A stretch of DNA of 64,000 bases from Cytobacillus kochii. GTDB lineage: Bacteria > Bacillota > Bacilli > Bacillales > Cytobacillaceae. Shown piece after piece: positions 28,105 to 37,935 of the stretch (position 1 is the first letter of the stretch; every line of letters starts with the position of its first letter). Both the position numbers and the translations under genes were made by a program. Location of the stretch: the NCBI RefSeq assembly GCF_020171845.1, contig NZ_JAIVAM010000010.1, positions 62,001 through 126,000 of the forward strand, written 5' to 3'. The notes below the pieces were generated by a model. The model did not search any database. It was not told where the DNA came from and worked only from the letters and a program-made list of their open reading frames with translations.

Positions 28105-29344
28105 CTATGTATTTGCGGATTTGCAGTTCTAAATACAAGGAAAATTTCTCATGTGTACTTTTAAAGTTCACATGAGTGAGTTCAGTAATTCTCTTCAAAC
28201 GATAATTTAATGTATTAACGTGAACATGTAGTATCTTAGCAGCGTCATTTACATTGCTATCATTTAAAATAAAGGCTTCTAGCGTCATTAATAGCTCCGT
28301 TCGATGAGCATGGTCATAATCTATTAAACGTTGGATGACGGGATGTTCATATGCATCACGGCTTCTTATATCAAGAATGGCATCCAAATATTTAAAGACA
28401 CCCAATTGGTGATAAGTATAGATTTCTTGCATTTCTTTCGGATATTGTGATTTTAAACGAAGTACTTCTAAGCATTCTGAATAGCGATCTTCAACATGGT
28501 CATAGGTCAATTTCAAACTGCTACTACCACTAATGATATGATCAATTTCAAATCTTACATACATTTGATTGATAACAAACTGGACAAACTCAGATAAATC
28601 TGTTTCATTTGCCTGTGTAGATGGCGGAGATGCTAGTAAGATAAAATCATTACCCATCGTTGCATAAAAAGTCATATGGATTTTTTGGCTCGTTGAAATG
28701 AGATAAATCATGCTTTGTTCTGTTTGCATGTCTATATCGTCTATAAAGCGAAAAATAATGACAGCAGAGTGTAGAGATGGTTTGATATGAAAATCATCTA
28801 ACTTGTCTATTACTTCTGCATGCTTGGGATATCTGCCAGTTAACAACTGCCAGAAAAAATCCTGATAGCTTTCTTCTCTTTTCTTTTTTTGACGATAAAG
28901 CTTCAACAATTCAATTCTTGCCGATTGAGCAGCCAGTTTTAATAAATACATATCTTCTGCTGTAAGAGACTTATCTCGTTCGACCACCCAAATATAGCCA
29001 AGCACCTCTTCTTGATGCCTAATGGAGATTGCTACCCTATTCCCCAGACCAATTTCTTTAATTTCTGGAATCTTTAATGGTTCAGCACTCCTTAATAATT
29101 GAGGTATAGCATCTGCTTTCCATAAACTATTTATTACCTTTTCGGGAACTTTTCTGCTAATAATCGTTGCAATCCTAGCCTGATCGGTTTGATCATCATG
29201 CGTACTATAAGCTAATAACCGATGATTAGCATCTTCAATAGTAACTGGACATTCAAGAACATCTCTAATTTTATCTACAAATGTTTCTAAGTTATCAAAT
29301 GATCGTTTAAATGGATCTTTCCCGTACTGTTTTTCTCTCTCCAT
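28085..29344 (-). CDS. adeR: PucR-family activator, AdeR-like
   Basis: A 419-aa regulator with an N-terminal sensing region (GAF-like, residues about 15-140), a central GGDEF-related CdaR region, and a C-terminal PucR helix-turn-helix: NDSNVNDAAKILHVHVN, then TLNYRLKRITELT. Beside ald, this is the position and type of AdeR, which activates ald in response to alanine in B. subtilis. Its own stop lies in the terminator hairpin. The alanine symporter gene is divergent from it. Confidence 0.88.
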   Translation of the reverse strand: MEREKQYGKDPFKRSFDNLETFVDKIRDVLECPVTIEDANHRLLAYSTHDDQTDQARIATIISRKVPEKVINSLWKADAIPQLLRSAEPLKIPEIKEIGLGNRVAISIRHQEEVLGYIWVVERDKSLTAEDMYLLKLAAQSARIELLKLYRQKKKREESYQDFFWQLLTGRYPKHAEVIDKLDDFHIKPSLHSAVIIFRFIDDIDMQTEQSMIYLISTSQKIHMTFYATMGNDFILLASPPSTQANETDLSEFVQFVINQMYVRFEIDHIISGSSSLKLTYDHVEDRYSECLEVLRLKSQYPKEMQEIYTYHQLGVFKYLDAILDIRSRDAYEHPVIQRLIDYDHAHRTELLMTLEAFILNDSNVNDAAKILHVHVNTLNYRLKRITELTHVNFKSTHEKFSLYLELQIRKYIEKKHRL

Positions 29345-29571
29345 TTCAAACCTCCAACTGCCTCTTTTTTTTATTATATCTAAACCTTTACATGCTGTCG
29401 AAAAGCTCTTTTCAAACTTATTGATTATTATAAATAGTTAAACTTTTTTAAAATTGATTGAAGTTATCTTTGTATAATTTTACAATAATAAGTATTCTTA
29501 TAATTTTCCGTGCACTTCAAGAATTTTACCAAGATGAAAATGGTTTTGGTTTATTCATTTAAGAAAGCGAT

Positions 29572-29585
29572 TACATTTTTAAATA
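29572..29585. promoter_or_regulatory. Weak cre-like site upstream of the symporter
   Basis: AGAAAGCGATTACA matches the CcpA operator consensus with two mismatches, 40 bp before the symporter start and near a TATGAT -10-like box. Carbon-catabolite control is possible but unproven. Confidence 0.35.
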
Positions 29586-29624
29586 TATAGTATGATATTC
29601 AACTAAAGAGAGGAAGATTCATCT

Positions 29625-31019
29625 GTGGACATTATGAACATACTTGAAAAAGTTAATTCCTTTTTGTGGGGAACCCCCAGTTTAATCTTATTATTTGGGA
29701 CGGGCCTACTTCTAACAATCATGCTTAAAGGCCGTACATTTACGAAACTTTATTATGCTTTCAAATTAGCATTTACAAAGGAAGGAAACGCGAAGGATAC
29801 AAATGATGAAGGCGATGTAAGTAATTTCAAAGCATTAATGACTGCATTGGCAGCAACAATAGGTAACGGAAACATCGCTGGAGTCGCCACAGCTATCACT
29901 TTAGGTGGACCAGGCGCCATTTTTTGGATGTGGATTGTTGGGCTTTTCGGGATGGCTACTAAATACGCGGAAGCCTTACTAGCAATGAAATATCGTGTAA
30001 AGAATAGCAATGGTGAATATTCAAGTGGACCCATGTACTATATTGAGAGAGGATTAGGAGCTAAGTTTAAATGGTTAGCCATTGCCTTTGCCATTTTTGG
30101 TGCTTTTGCCGCTTTAGGTATAGGGAATAGCGTGCAATCTAATACGATTGCTCAAGTAGCTAGTGAATCCTTTGGTATCAACAGTGTGATTACTGGCATC
30201 GTTTTAGCTGTTTTTGCTTCACTTATTATTTTTGGAGGTATTCAAAGAATTAGTACCGTCGCTGGATTCTTTGTTCCCATTATGGCTTTTCTTTATATTG
30301 GTGGCGCTTTAATCATCATTGCGGTCAATTATGAAATGATTATTCCGTCATTTCAATTAATTTTTCATTATGCTTTTAATCCGATCGCAGCAACCGGTGG
30401 TTTTGTAGGAGTTGTCGTATCAGAGGCAATTAAAAATGGTGTCTCAAAAGGAATCTTCTCTAATGAAGCTGGTTTAGGTACTGCTGCTTTAATCGCCGGT
30501 AATGCCAAAACAGACCATCCTGTGAAGCAAGCACTTGTTGCTATGACAGGCACTTTCATTGTTACCATCATCGTTTGTACAATGACTGGACTTGTATTAA
30601 TCATTACTGGCTTTTGGGATTATACAGGTGGATTACTTTCTGGCGTAACCCATGACCCTAATCTCGATGGTGGTGCATTAACGAGTGCAGCATTTGCATC
30701 AGTATTAGGAACAGCAGGAGAATATATCGTCGCTTTTTCTGTTATCTTTTTCGGATTTACAACAATAGTAGGCTGGTATGTATACGGTGAGAAATGCTTT
30801 GAATATATAGCTGGTACAAAGGGAATTGCAGGCTACCGAGCGATTTATATTATTGCTTGTGCAGCTGGTGCAATGGTTAACTTAGCTACCGTTTGGGCAT
30901 TTGCTGATATGGCTAACGCATTAATGATGATTCCGAACTTAGTTGGTCTACTCCTGTTGAGGAAAGTTGTTGTACAAGAAACAGACGAATTCTTCACACA
31001 ACATTATAAAACAAAATAA
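29625..31019 (+). CDS. Sodium:alanine/glycine symporter (AgcS family)
   Basis: A 464-aa transporter of the AGCS family with about 10-11 membrane helices. It has GNIAGVATAITLGGPGAIFWMW at about residues 85-106 (family signature, shortened in motif GGPGAIFWMW) and SNEAGLGTAALIAGNA at about 280. It couples uptake of alanine or glycine to Na+. GAGGAAG precedes a GTG start by nine bases; an ATG three codons on is an alternative. It is divergent from adeR and near ald, forming an alanine uptake-and-use module. Na+ coupling fits the Mrp system in the same window. Confidence 0.94.
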   Translation: MDIMNILEKVNSFLWGTPSLILLFGTGLLLTIMLKGRTFTKLYYAFKLAFTKEGNAKDTNDEGDVSNFKALMTALAATIGNGNIAGVATAITLGGPGAIFWMWIVGLFGMATKYAEALLAMKYRVKNSNGEYSSGPMYYIERGLGAKFKWLAIAFAIFGAFAALGIGNSVQSNTIAQVASESFGINSVITGIVLAVFASLIIFGGIQRISTVAGFFVPIMAFLYIGGALIIIAVNYEMIIPSFQLIFHYAFNPIAATGGFVGVVVSEAIKNGVSKGIFSNEAGLGTAALIAGNAKTDHPVKQALVAMTGTFIVTIIVCTMTGLVLIITGFWDYTGGLLSGVTHDPNLDGGALTSAAFASVLGTAGEYIVAFSVIFFGFTTIVGWYVYGEKCFEYIAGTKGIAGYRAIYIIACAAGAMVNLATVWAFADMANALMMIPNLVGLLLLRKVVVQETDEFFTQHYKTK

Positions 31020-31041
31020 CTGCCTTCCTTACGCAAGTAAT

Positions 31042-31080
31042 AAGAGCCTCACAAATTGAATAATTTGGGGGCTTTTTTTA
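31042..31080 (+). terminator. Terminator of the alanine symporter gene
   Basis: Hairpin built from GAGCCTCACAAATT and AATTTGGGGGCTT, followed by a T-rich run. Confidence 0.82.
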
Positions 31081-31093
31081 TTTATCTGTTCAT

Positions 31094-31327
31094 TTAATAA
31101 AAAGCATTCTTCTTCTTTATGTTTTTAAAGATCTTATAATGAAATAAGAATTCCTTACAATATAATTCTTCGTCGTGGTCAAAATCATAAATATTTAGGA
31201 ACTCGGATAGTATATTTCGATCTGCCTCTAGCCATTGATAAGCAATCCATAATTTATACTTTAATTGTTCATATAAGTGGTAATGCCCTGACTCATGGAA
31301 GATGTCTTCTAATTCGTATTCTGTCAT
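31094..31327 (-). CDS. Hypothetical protein, 77 aa
   Basis: Unrecognised acidic and aromatic-rich protein beginning MTEYELEDIFHESGHYHLYEQ. The ATG at 31327 has GGAGG upstream and is preferred to the earlier in-frame start at 31366. No membrane segment is evident. It is convergent with the alanine symporter gene. Confidence 0.6.
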   Translation of the reverse strand: MTEYELEDIFHESGHYHLYEQLKYKLWIAYQWLEADRNILSEFLNIYDFDHDEELYCKEFLFHYKIFKNIKKKNAFY

Positions 31328-31506
31328 TTCACCTATCCTCCCATCTGTTTTCTTCATTCTCCCCACTAAAAACGATTATTACTCAAAAGGTTGTAAAATA
31401 TTCACTATCTTTGACGAAGCAACACTTGTTTTGTCAAACGTAAAGGAAAATATATTTCTTTAAGCGAATGCTTCTTAATAAAGTAATGATAAGGAGGAGA
31501 TTACTT

Positions 31507-32022
31507 TTGAATACAGGCGCTGTAGCGAAACTACTCGGTGTATCCCAAAGTACTATTCAGCGATGGATAAAACAGCTAAATTTAAATATGACAAAAAATG
31601 AGCATGGACATTATGCTTACTCAGAAGAAGATATTCAATTATTAAAAAGAGTTCATGATCAATTAAATTCAGGTGTCCTTCTTCAAGACATTAAAGTAAC
31701 TAGCAAAAAAATTCGGCACGCCACTATATCTAGTCCACAGATATCTAATGATGAACTTAGCGCAAGAATAGATATGTTAGAACAACGCTTAAATGCAAAA
31801 GCAGATGATGTGACTTCTTATCAGTTGCTACATCACCGGCAGGAGTTAGAAGAATTACACGCAGAAATTGAACGTTTACATGAACGTATACACATACTTG
31901 AAAAGCAGAATTTCATGCAAGTGTCTCCTATTCCCTCTGACAGCCCTACTGCTAGTACCTTTCCCAAAAAAAGAATAAAAAAGCGTAATATCCTTACAAT
32001 GCTTTTCGGCATTAAATTTTAA
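31507..32022 (+). CDS. racA: Chromosome-anchoring protein RacA
   Basis: A 171-aa protein with an N-terminal MerR-like helix-turn-helix (NTGAVAKLLGVSQSTIQRW, then KNEHGHYAYSEEDIQLLKRV) and a coiled coil at about residues 80-140, with a basic tail. This fits RacA, which binds origin-proximal DNA and tethers it to the cell pole during sporulation. The frame is open from 31468, but a TTG at 31507 follows AAGGAGGAG and gives the B. subtilis-like start MNTGAVA. Strong evidence that the organism sporulates. Confidence 0.88.
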   Translation: MNTGAVAKLLGVSQSTIQRWIKQLNLNMTKNEHGHYAYSEEDIQLLKRVHDQLNSGVLLQDIKVTSKKIRHATISSPQISNDELSARIDMLEQRLNAKADDVTSYQLLHHRQELEELHAEIERLHERIHILEKQNFMQVSPIPSDSPTASTFPKKRIKKRNILTMLFGIKF

Positions 32023-32029
32023 AACAAAA

Positions 32030-32060
32030 ATGGTTCCTCCTCAGATTTGGTTGGAACCAT
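32030..32060 (+). terminator. racA hairpin
   Basis: Stem ATGGTTCC/GGAACCAT ten bases after racA; the following T-run is weak. Confidence 0.6.
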
Positions 32061-32348
32061 CTTGTTATCCTTTTTACGGTAATGCTTAAAATGAATATCT
32101 GGTTCTAAAGATCGCGTTGGAAAATGAAAAGAAGATTGACTGAGGGAACTGATATCTGTCAATATTCTTTAATAGTTTCTATTCATATCTTATCTGTTAA
32201 ATCCTAGCTTCCTTTAGGTGTTTATAGTGACATATGGAATGTACGACTACATTTAGCTTTATGGCTTAGACTTTATTACTTTTTCACTTTTTACTCGATT
32301 CTGTTCTTTGACGGTCAGATTTACATGCTTAGTCATTCATGATTCAGC
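32061..32348. other. Intergenic region between racA and yuiF
   Basis: No gene is supported in this stretch; it lies between two convergent terminators. Confidence 0.5.
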
Positions 32349-32418
32349 AAACTCGACCTATATCCATTGCCTCAGGTCGAGTTCACAAAAATAAACCCAA
32401 TCAAATATGATCGGGTTT
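32349..32418 (-). terminator. Tandem terminators of yuiF
   Basis: Two hairpins on the minus strand: AAACCCAATC/GATCGGGTTT (32393-32418, then TTATTTTTG) and AACTCGACC/GGTCGAGTT (32350-32383). Confidence 0.8.
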
Positions 32419-32439
32419 AAGCAATACTCGTTTATTTTT

Positions 32440-33753
32440 TTATAATACCATTGCAGCAATCCATCCAAATATAATGACAGGTATATTATAATGAATAAAT
32501 GTTGGTACACATGTATCCCAAATATGATTATGGTTACCATCCACATTCAATCCAGATGTCGGTCCAAGTGTACTATCTGAAGCAGGTGATCCAGCATCAC
32601 CTAATGCAGCAGATGCACCAATTAATGCAATCGTTGCCATAGGACTAAACCCTAGCTCTATACATAAAGGCACAAAAATGGTCGTGATGATTGGGATAGT
32701 TGAAAAGGATGAACCAACACCAATTGTGACTAATAAGCCTACTAAAAGCATTAATAACGCACCAAAGGCTTGATTATTCCCTATCATCTCAGCTACATTC
32801 GACACAAGGACTTCAACATCCCCTGTTTCTTTCAGCACATCACCGAAACCAAATGCCGCGAGCATGACAAACCCGATAAATGCCATCATTTTCATTCCAT
32901 CTGTTAATAAGCTATCTGCTTCAGCGCCCTTTATGGTCCCACTTAAATAGACAGTTATAATACCGGCCACTGCTCCCATAATCATTGAATCTAGTTGTAT
33001 TTGTACAACTAACGCAATAATGATTGATAATACAGCAAATAAGACACCGCGCATACTATAAGATACCGTTTCAGTTTCTATGATTTCTGATGATTGATAG
33101 TCTCTCGGTTTTCGATAAGATATAAATACGGCTATTATTAAGCCTACAACCATACCTAAAGCTGGAAGTAGCATAGCTAGTGGTATTTGTTGCATATCAA
33201 CATTCAAACCGCTACTTGTCATATTATCTGCTAAGATTTGGTGAAATATTTGGCCAAACCCTGCAGGGATAAGCATATAAGGAGTAACTAAACCAAATGT
33301 AAGAACGGAAGCAATCAATCTTCTGTCTATCTTCAATTCATTCATCACTTTTAATAATGGTGGGACTAAGATAGGGATGAATGCAATATGAATAGGAATT
33401 AGATTTTGTGAGAAACACGCCATAATTAACAATGATAAAATGACTAATGTTTTAGATAACCCTTTCTTTCTTGTCTCTCCCTCTTTCCCTACCTTTTGAA
33501 TAATTTTATCAACAAGGAGATTAGGTAGACCTGTACGAGAAATAGCAATAGCAAAGCCTCCTAATAAAGCATAACTAAGCGCTACTTCTGCACTGCCACC
33601 TAAACCATTTGTAAAGACTTCAATTGTGTTTGTTATACCAAGTCCACCTGTTAACCCTCCCACCAATGCACCTATAATAAGGGATAACACGACATTTACA
33701 CGTAATAGACTTAGTATTAACATGACTAATACAGCAAGTAAAACAGCATTCAT
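32440..33753 (-). CDS. yuiF: NhaC-type Na+/H+ antiporter family protein, YuiF-like
   Basis: A 437-aa integral membrane protein with about 11-12 helices. It includes the N-terminal VNVVLSLIIGALVGGLTGGL and the C-terminal LIGASAALGDAGSPASDSTL with GPTSGLN, the pattern of the YuiF group in the NhaC/ArsB superfamily. Members are called Na+/H+ antiporters or amino acid transporters; the substrate is not certain. It is followed downstream on the chromosome order by pepA, as in B. subtilis yuiF-yuiE. Confidence 0.88.
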   Translation of the reverse strand: MNAVLLAVLVMLILSLLRVNVVLSLIIGALVGGLTGGLGITNTIEVFTNGLGGSAEVALSYALLGGFAIAISRTGLPNLLVDKIIQKVGKEGETRKKGLSKTLVILSLLIMACFSQNLIPIHIAFIPILVPPLLKVMNELKIDRRLIASVLTFGLVTPYMLIPAGFGQIFHQILADNMTSSGLNVDMQQIPLAMLLPALGMVVGLIIAVFISYRKPRDYQSSEIIETETVSYSMRGVLFAVLSIIIALVVQIQLDSMIMGAVAGIITVYLSGTIKGAEADSLLTDGMKMMAFIGFVMLAAFGFGDVLKETGDVEVLVSNVAEMIGNNQAFGALLMLLVGLLVTIGVGSSFSTIPIITTIFVPLCIELGFSPMATIALIGASAALGDAGSPASDSTLGPTSGLNVDGNHNHIWDTCVPTFIHYNIPVIIFGWIAAMVL

Positions 33754-33935
33754 GATTAAAACCTTTCTTTCTATTTATTATTTGCTTTATTTTAGTAAAG
33801 TGTTAGAGTAATAAATTAACATACTGATTCAAGTTCGTCAAATAATGGATTTTTAAGAAAAGTTCCATAATTCTCACTCTTATTCATCAACTATCGGAGG
33901 TTTCACCTATGCAAATATAAGTGCTAAGGAGGAGT

Positions 33936-33978
33936 AAAAAAGCATCTTAAGGAGTTTCTCATCCTTTAAGATGCTTTT
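33936..33978 (-). terminator. pepA terminator
   Basis: A 17-bp hairpin AAGCATCTTAAGGA/TCCTTTAAGATGCTT with a T-rich run on the minus strand. Confidence 0.9.
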
Positions 33979-33991
33979 AATGAATGGTTGA

Positions 33992-35494
33992 TTACTTTAC
34001 TTCAAATCTTTCTACTAGTAGAGCTAATGTACGCGTCATTACCCCTGTGGCTCCAGCAGGACCTAATTCATAAGGTTTATTTGTTGTAGATGTACCAGCT
34101 ATATCCAAATGCACCCATGGTGTATCTTCAGCAAATTCTCCAATAAAGCCGCCCGCCATAATCGCATGGCCTTCTCTTCCTGGTGAATTGTTTAAATCTG
34201 CCACTGGGCTATTGCGAATTCTTTGTTTATCTTTTTCAAATAATGGGAGTCTCCACATCGCTTCGCCTGCTTCGAATGAGGCTTCTAATACTTGTTCAAA
34301 GAAGGTTTCATGATTAGTAATCGCACCTGTTGTTTCTTCTCCTAAGGCAACAATAACACCTCCCGTTAAAGTAGCAACATCGACTAAATAATTGGCACCA
34401 TGCTGTTTTGCGTACGTAATGGCATCAGCTAAAACGAGACGCCCTTCTGCATCTGTATTTAAGATCTCTATTGTTTTTCCACTTAACGAAGTAATAACAT
34501 CATCTGGTTTAAAGGCAGATCCACTTATCATATTATCTGTTGATGGAATAACGGCTAATACATTCTGTTCTGGTCTTAACTCCCCGATGATTTCCATCGC
34601 ACCCAGAACGGCTGCAGCTCCGCCCATATCTGTTTTCATTCCAACAATCCCTGTTTTCGGTTTTATCGAGTAACCACCAGTATCGAAGGTAATTCCCTTT
34701 CCAACTAGACTAATGACATCTTCCCACTGATCTTTCCCTTGATATTTTAGAACAATCATTTTCGGTGGCTCTGTCGAACCTTGATTGACAGCTAACAGCG
34801 CACCCATCCCAAGCTCTAACATTTCTTTCTTATCTAATATTTCTATTTCCAAATCATATTTATTAGCTAACTCAATCGCATATTCTGCCATTGTTGTTGC
34901 TGTTAACATATTCCCAGGCATATTCACTAAAGTTCTTGCAGAGTTTGTTCCCTTACCATAGGCATAACCAACTGTTAAAGCAGATAAAACATCTTCTCTA
35001 TTTTCAGTCGTATAGGCTGTGATTTTATCAATTGTCTTTTCAGGTTCATTTGACTTTTGTTTATATCCCTCAAAACGATAGGTAGCAAGGGTATATGCTT
35101 CACTAACTGCATGACCAACATCGAGGGCATCAAGCTGATCGGCAACAGTAAATGTGTCTAAAAAAACGGCTACTTCCGAAAGTTTACTTTTTTGAATTTC
35201 TTTAAAGGCTAAGCCTATCGCTTCTTTTAATTCATTGAATTGTAATGTCTTTTTCTTACCTAGACCCACAAATAATAATCTCTTTGCACCAATTTTATTG
35301 AAGGTATGTACTTTACTTACTGATTTTAACTTCCCTGATATATCACCTTGCTTAAGAAAATCATTCATTTGTCCTTCAAATTTTTCGTCCAAAGAAGATA
35401 ATTCATCTTTTATTATATTCGGTTCATCGAACAAACCGATAATTAAAACTTCATGAGCGGAGTCATAAAGATTTTCTTTTTTAACTGTAAACAT
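33992..35494 (-). CDS. pepA: Leucyl aminopeptidase (M17), YuiE/PepA
   Basis: A 500-aa cytosolic metallo-aminopeptidase. Signature [14 protein letters not shown] near residue 340 supplies metal ligands and the catalytic Arg; [16 protein letters not shown] and [15 protein letters not shown] carry the other ligands. It releases N-terminal residues from peptides, recycling amino acids. GGAGGTG lies six bases before the ATG at 35494; the open frame extends further without a ribosome site. It is the yuiE homologue beside yuiF and yuiD. Confidence 0.96.
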   Translation of the reverse strand: MFTVKKENLYDSAHEVLIIGLFDEPNIIKDELSSLDEKFEGQMNDFLKQGDISGKLKSVSKVHTFNKIGAKRLLFVGLGKKKTLQFNELKEAIGLAFKEIQKSKLSEVAVFLDTFTVADQLDALDVGHAVSEAYTLATYRFEGYKQKSNEPEKTIDKITAYTTENREDVLSALTVGYAYGKGTNSARTLVNMPGNMLTATTMAEYAIELANKYDLEIEILDKKEMLELGMGALLAVNQGSTEPPKMIVLKYQGKDQWEDVISLVGKGITFDTGGYSIKPKTGIVGMKTDMGGAAAVLGAMEIIGELRPEQNVLAVIPSTDNMISGSAFKPDDVITSLSGKTIEILNTDAEGRLVLADAITYAKQHGANYLVDVATLTGGVIVALGEETTGAITNHETFFEQVLEASFEAGEAMWRLPLFEKDKQRIRNSPVADLNNSPGREGHAIMAGGFIGEFAEDTPWVHLDIAGTSTTNKPYELGPAGATGVMTRTLALLVERFEVK

Positions 35495-35700
35495 TTTAAC
35501 ACCTCCATAAGATATATAATCATTATATCTAATCTTTCGCATTATTTCGACTAGCTAACTTTATCGTCTAAGTAGATCTGATTTTCAAATCAAAATGTTT
35601 TGTGCTAATCTGTTACTAATAGAAAATCCTTCCTTATAGTAATAATTAATTAATATTAAACACGAACAAAGAATACAAACATCGATAAGGTGGTTAAATA

Positions 35701-36177
35701 ATGGAATTATTTTTGAACTTTCCTCTTTGGTCAGCATTAGCTGCCATTTTCTTTGCACAATTTGTAAAAGTCCCTATTACCTTTTTTGCTACAAGAAAGC
35801 TAGATTGGTCTCTGTTAACAAGTACTGGAGGGATGCCAAGCTCTCACTCTGCTGCCGTTACAGCTTTATCAACAGGGGTGGCCATCGAGGCAGGATTAGA
35901 TTCAGTTCCCTTCGCGATATCAGCCATGTTTGCTATCATTACTATGTTTGATGCAACCGGAGTCCGAAGGCAAGCGGGTGAACAAGCCATTGTGCTTAAT
36001 CAGCTTGTCAATGACTTTAACCGTTTTGTCGATGAAGCGAAATCATGGCCCAAAAAGCCAGACCAAGTAAAACGTAAAGAACTGAAAGAATTATTAGGCC
36101 ATAAACCAGTAGAAGTGTTTTTTGGAGGATTAACAGGTATTTTATTAACATTATTCTTATATGCATTGATATTTTAA
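35701..36177 (+). CDS. yuiD: Divergent PAP2 family membrane protein, YuiD
   Basis: A 158-aa membrane protein of the DUF212/acid phosphatase-VanZ-related family, with TSTGGMPSSHSAAVTALSTG near residue 42 and MFDATGVRRQAGEQA near 80, the SxxH and R motifs of PAP2-like enzymes. A lipid-phosphate phosphatase role is inferred. AAGGTGG precedes the ATG. A BtuF-like gene follows after 19 bases, probably cotranscribed. Confidence 0.9.
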   Translation: MELFLNFPLWSALAAIFFAQFVKVPITFFATRKLDWSLLTSTGGMPSSHSAAVTALSTGVAIEAGLDSVPFAISAMFAIITMFDATGVRRQAGEQAIVLNQLVNDFNRFVDEAKSWPKKPDQVKRKELKELLGHKPVEVFFGGLTGILLTLFLYALIF

Positions 36178-36196
36178 GATATTGGAGGTTTCAATC

Positions 36197-36991
36197 ATGC
36201 GAGTCGCCTCTCTTTGCCCTAGTAATACAGAAATTCTCGCCTACTTAGGATTAACCGATCAACTTGTCGCTGTTGATGATTACTCTGATTGGCCAGCAGC
36301 AGTAAATACTCTACCAAAACTGGGTCCAGACCTCTCTATAGATATGAACGCTGTAGAAAAGGCTAAACCAGACCTTGTGCTGGCATCCTTAAGTGTACCG
36401 GGTATGGAAAAAAATATTCTTGCATTGGATGAACGAGGCATTCCCTACATAACATTAAATCCACAAAGCTTAACAGATATAGAAAATGACTTAATCACTG
36501 TAGCCACAGCCCTAGGAGAAAAAGAAGTCGGCATGCAAGCCGCAGCAAGCTTTCATGAAGAAGTGATAAACTTAAAGAAGTTAGCTAAACAGGTGAAGAC
36601 TCCTCTCTCTATTTATTGGGAATGGTGGCCAAAGCCCGTTTTTACACCTGGAGGTACAAACTGGCTAACTGAAATTAGTGAACTTGTGGGCGGCAAAAAC
36701 CTTTTCGCATCTAAAGAACAAGCAAATATCCAGACAGACTGGGACACCATCCGTGCGCAAAATCCTGATGTCATTTGTTTAGCCTGGGTAGGTGTAAGAC
36801 AGGAAAAAGTGAATCCAGTCATTTTACAGAAACGTCCAGGTTGGTCAAATATGGATGCAATGAAAAACAATAACGTTTATGTCCTAGAGGAAGAATTGTT
36901 TTGCCGTCCATCACCAAGATTAATCGAAGGGGCAATCAAATTGGGGCAGTTATTACATCCGACAATATATTCTTCTCCACTAAAAAAGTAA
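36197..36991 (+). CDS. BtuF-like periplasmic-binding-fold protein lacking a signal peptide
   Basis: A 264-aa protein with the class III substrate-binding fold of vitamin B12 and Fe-siderophore binding proteins: MRVASLCPSNTEILAYLGL, DLVLASLSVPG, and CRPSPRLIEGAIKLGQLLHP. GGAGG lies before the ATG at 36197. Unlike true ABC binding proteins it has no signal peptide or lipobox, so it should be cytosolic, and no transporter genes lie next to it. Such proteins are widespread in Bacillaceae as 'cobalamin-binding' proteins of unknown role. The ligand cannot be told. Confidence 0.85.
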   Translation: MRVASLCPSNTEILAYLGLTDQLVAVDDYSDWPAAVNTLPKLGPDLSIDMNAVEKAKPDLVLASLSVPGMEKNILALDERGIPYITLNPQSLTDIENDLITVATALGEKEVGMQAAASFHEEVINLKKLAKQVKTPLSIYWEWWPKPVFTPGGTNWLTEISELVGGKNLFASKEQANIQTDWDTIRAQNPDVICLAWVGVRQEKVNPVILQKRPGWSNMDAMKNNNVYVLEEELFCRPSPRLIEGAIKLGQLLHPTIYSSPLKK

Positions 36992-37016
36992 TGGGTACTC
37001 ATCCCCCATTACTTTT
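36985..37016. terminator. Bidirectional terminator between the BtuF-like gene and yuiC
   Basis: Inverted repeat AGTAATGGG/CCCATTACT with A-run and T-run on the two sides, between convergent genes. Confidence 0.9.
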
Positions 37017-37023
37017 TTAGTTT

Positions 37024-37722
37024 TTATTCTTTTGTATACTGCTGTCTAAATACTTGTAGTGATTCCGTTTCATTTAACTCTTGTAAATCTTCTTCAGTTA
37101 ACGTACCATCACCGATTGATATTACATAAACATCCAAAGTTTTCTTCCCCCAAGAATTATATACATCATCTACTGTTTCATAATATAAGTCCAATTTATT
37201 TCCTTTAATGGCGCCACCTTTGTCAGCAACTACCCCAAACCCATAATCAGGAATCCACAGTATCGTACCAATGGGGAAAACAGTTAAATCTGCAGCAATC
37301 GTAGAATATAAATCCCTTTTCACCTTTACACCAGAATATGTAATACCAAATTCAGGATGACCTGGATTTTTACCTGTCGACTCATAATAGGCCGTGTATC
37401 CGGTTGCGATTACTTCCTTAGTGTCGTATTGTGACCAATCCCAATCATTCAAAGAAGGTGGTTCCTCAGCAACTGTGCTTGCTGATAATTTCAAATGATC
37501 TGCTTCCAAAGTCTTATTTAAATCTTTAAAGGCCAGTCCAATCGATTTTAAAGCATGTTTGAAAGATAGGGTAGATCCCTCTCCTTCATTAGCTTGTTCA
37601 CTCATATAATCAATCACTTGCTTTGCTTCTACACCTGAAATCGTTTGGAATGTGGATAATAACGCGAAAGAAAACGCTACAGCTATCACCATTCTTTTCG
37701 CCCATTTTTTTATATCATACAT
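37024..37722 (-). CDS. yuiC: 3D-domain cell-wall protein, YuiC-like
   Basis: A 232-aa protein with an N-terminal membrane anchor or signal (residues about 9-29) and a C-terminal 3D domain with three conserved aspartates: [36 protein letters not shown]. The 3D domain is a double-psi barrel related to MltA-type lytic transglycosylases, and YuiC of B. subtilis acts on peptidoglycan. GGAGGAG precedes the ATG. It is convergent with the BtuF-like gene. Confidence 0.9.
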   Translation of the reverse strand: MYDIKKWAKRMVIAVAFSFALLSTFQTISGVEAKQVIDYMSEQANEGEGSTLSFKHALKSIGLAFKDLNKTLEADHLKLSASTVAEEPPSLNDWDWSQYDTKEVIATGYTAYYESTGKNPGHPEFGITYSGVKVKRDLYSTIAADLTVFPIGTILWIPDYGFGVVADKGGAIKGNKLDLYYETVDDVYNSWGKKTLDVYVISIGDGTLTEEDLQELNETESLQVFRQQYTKE

Positions 37723-37891
37723 CAGTTAATCACTCCTCCCAACAATAGTCATTTCCCTTAATTCAAGGTAATATTCATTTTTTTTAGAAAGAAGCTAAAC
37801 ATACGGTCCTATAATCAAATAAAACCCTTATGTAAATTCAATTTTCTTCATCACTTTGATAGCAAACTAATAACCGCTTGGACTTTCGTAT

Positions 37892-37921
37892 CAAAAAAAC
37901 CAAGAGATTCACTCTCTTGGT
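37892..37921 (-). terminator. Terminator downstream of the repeat array (minus-strand transcript)
   Basis: Hairpin ACCAAGAG/CTCTTGGT followed on the minus strand by a T-run. It lies after the NERD gene and the repeat array in that direction, so the array may be the 3' untranslated part of the NERD transcript. Confidence 0.65.
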
Positions 37922-37935
37922 CCAATAGCTTTCTG

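Noticed and set aside
29460-29620. Definite promoter for the alanine symporter
   Set aside because: Several -10-like boxes are present in AT-rich DNA, but none has a convincing -35 at the right distance.
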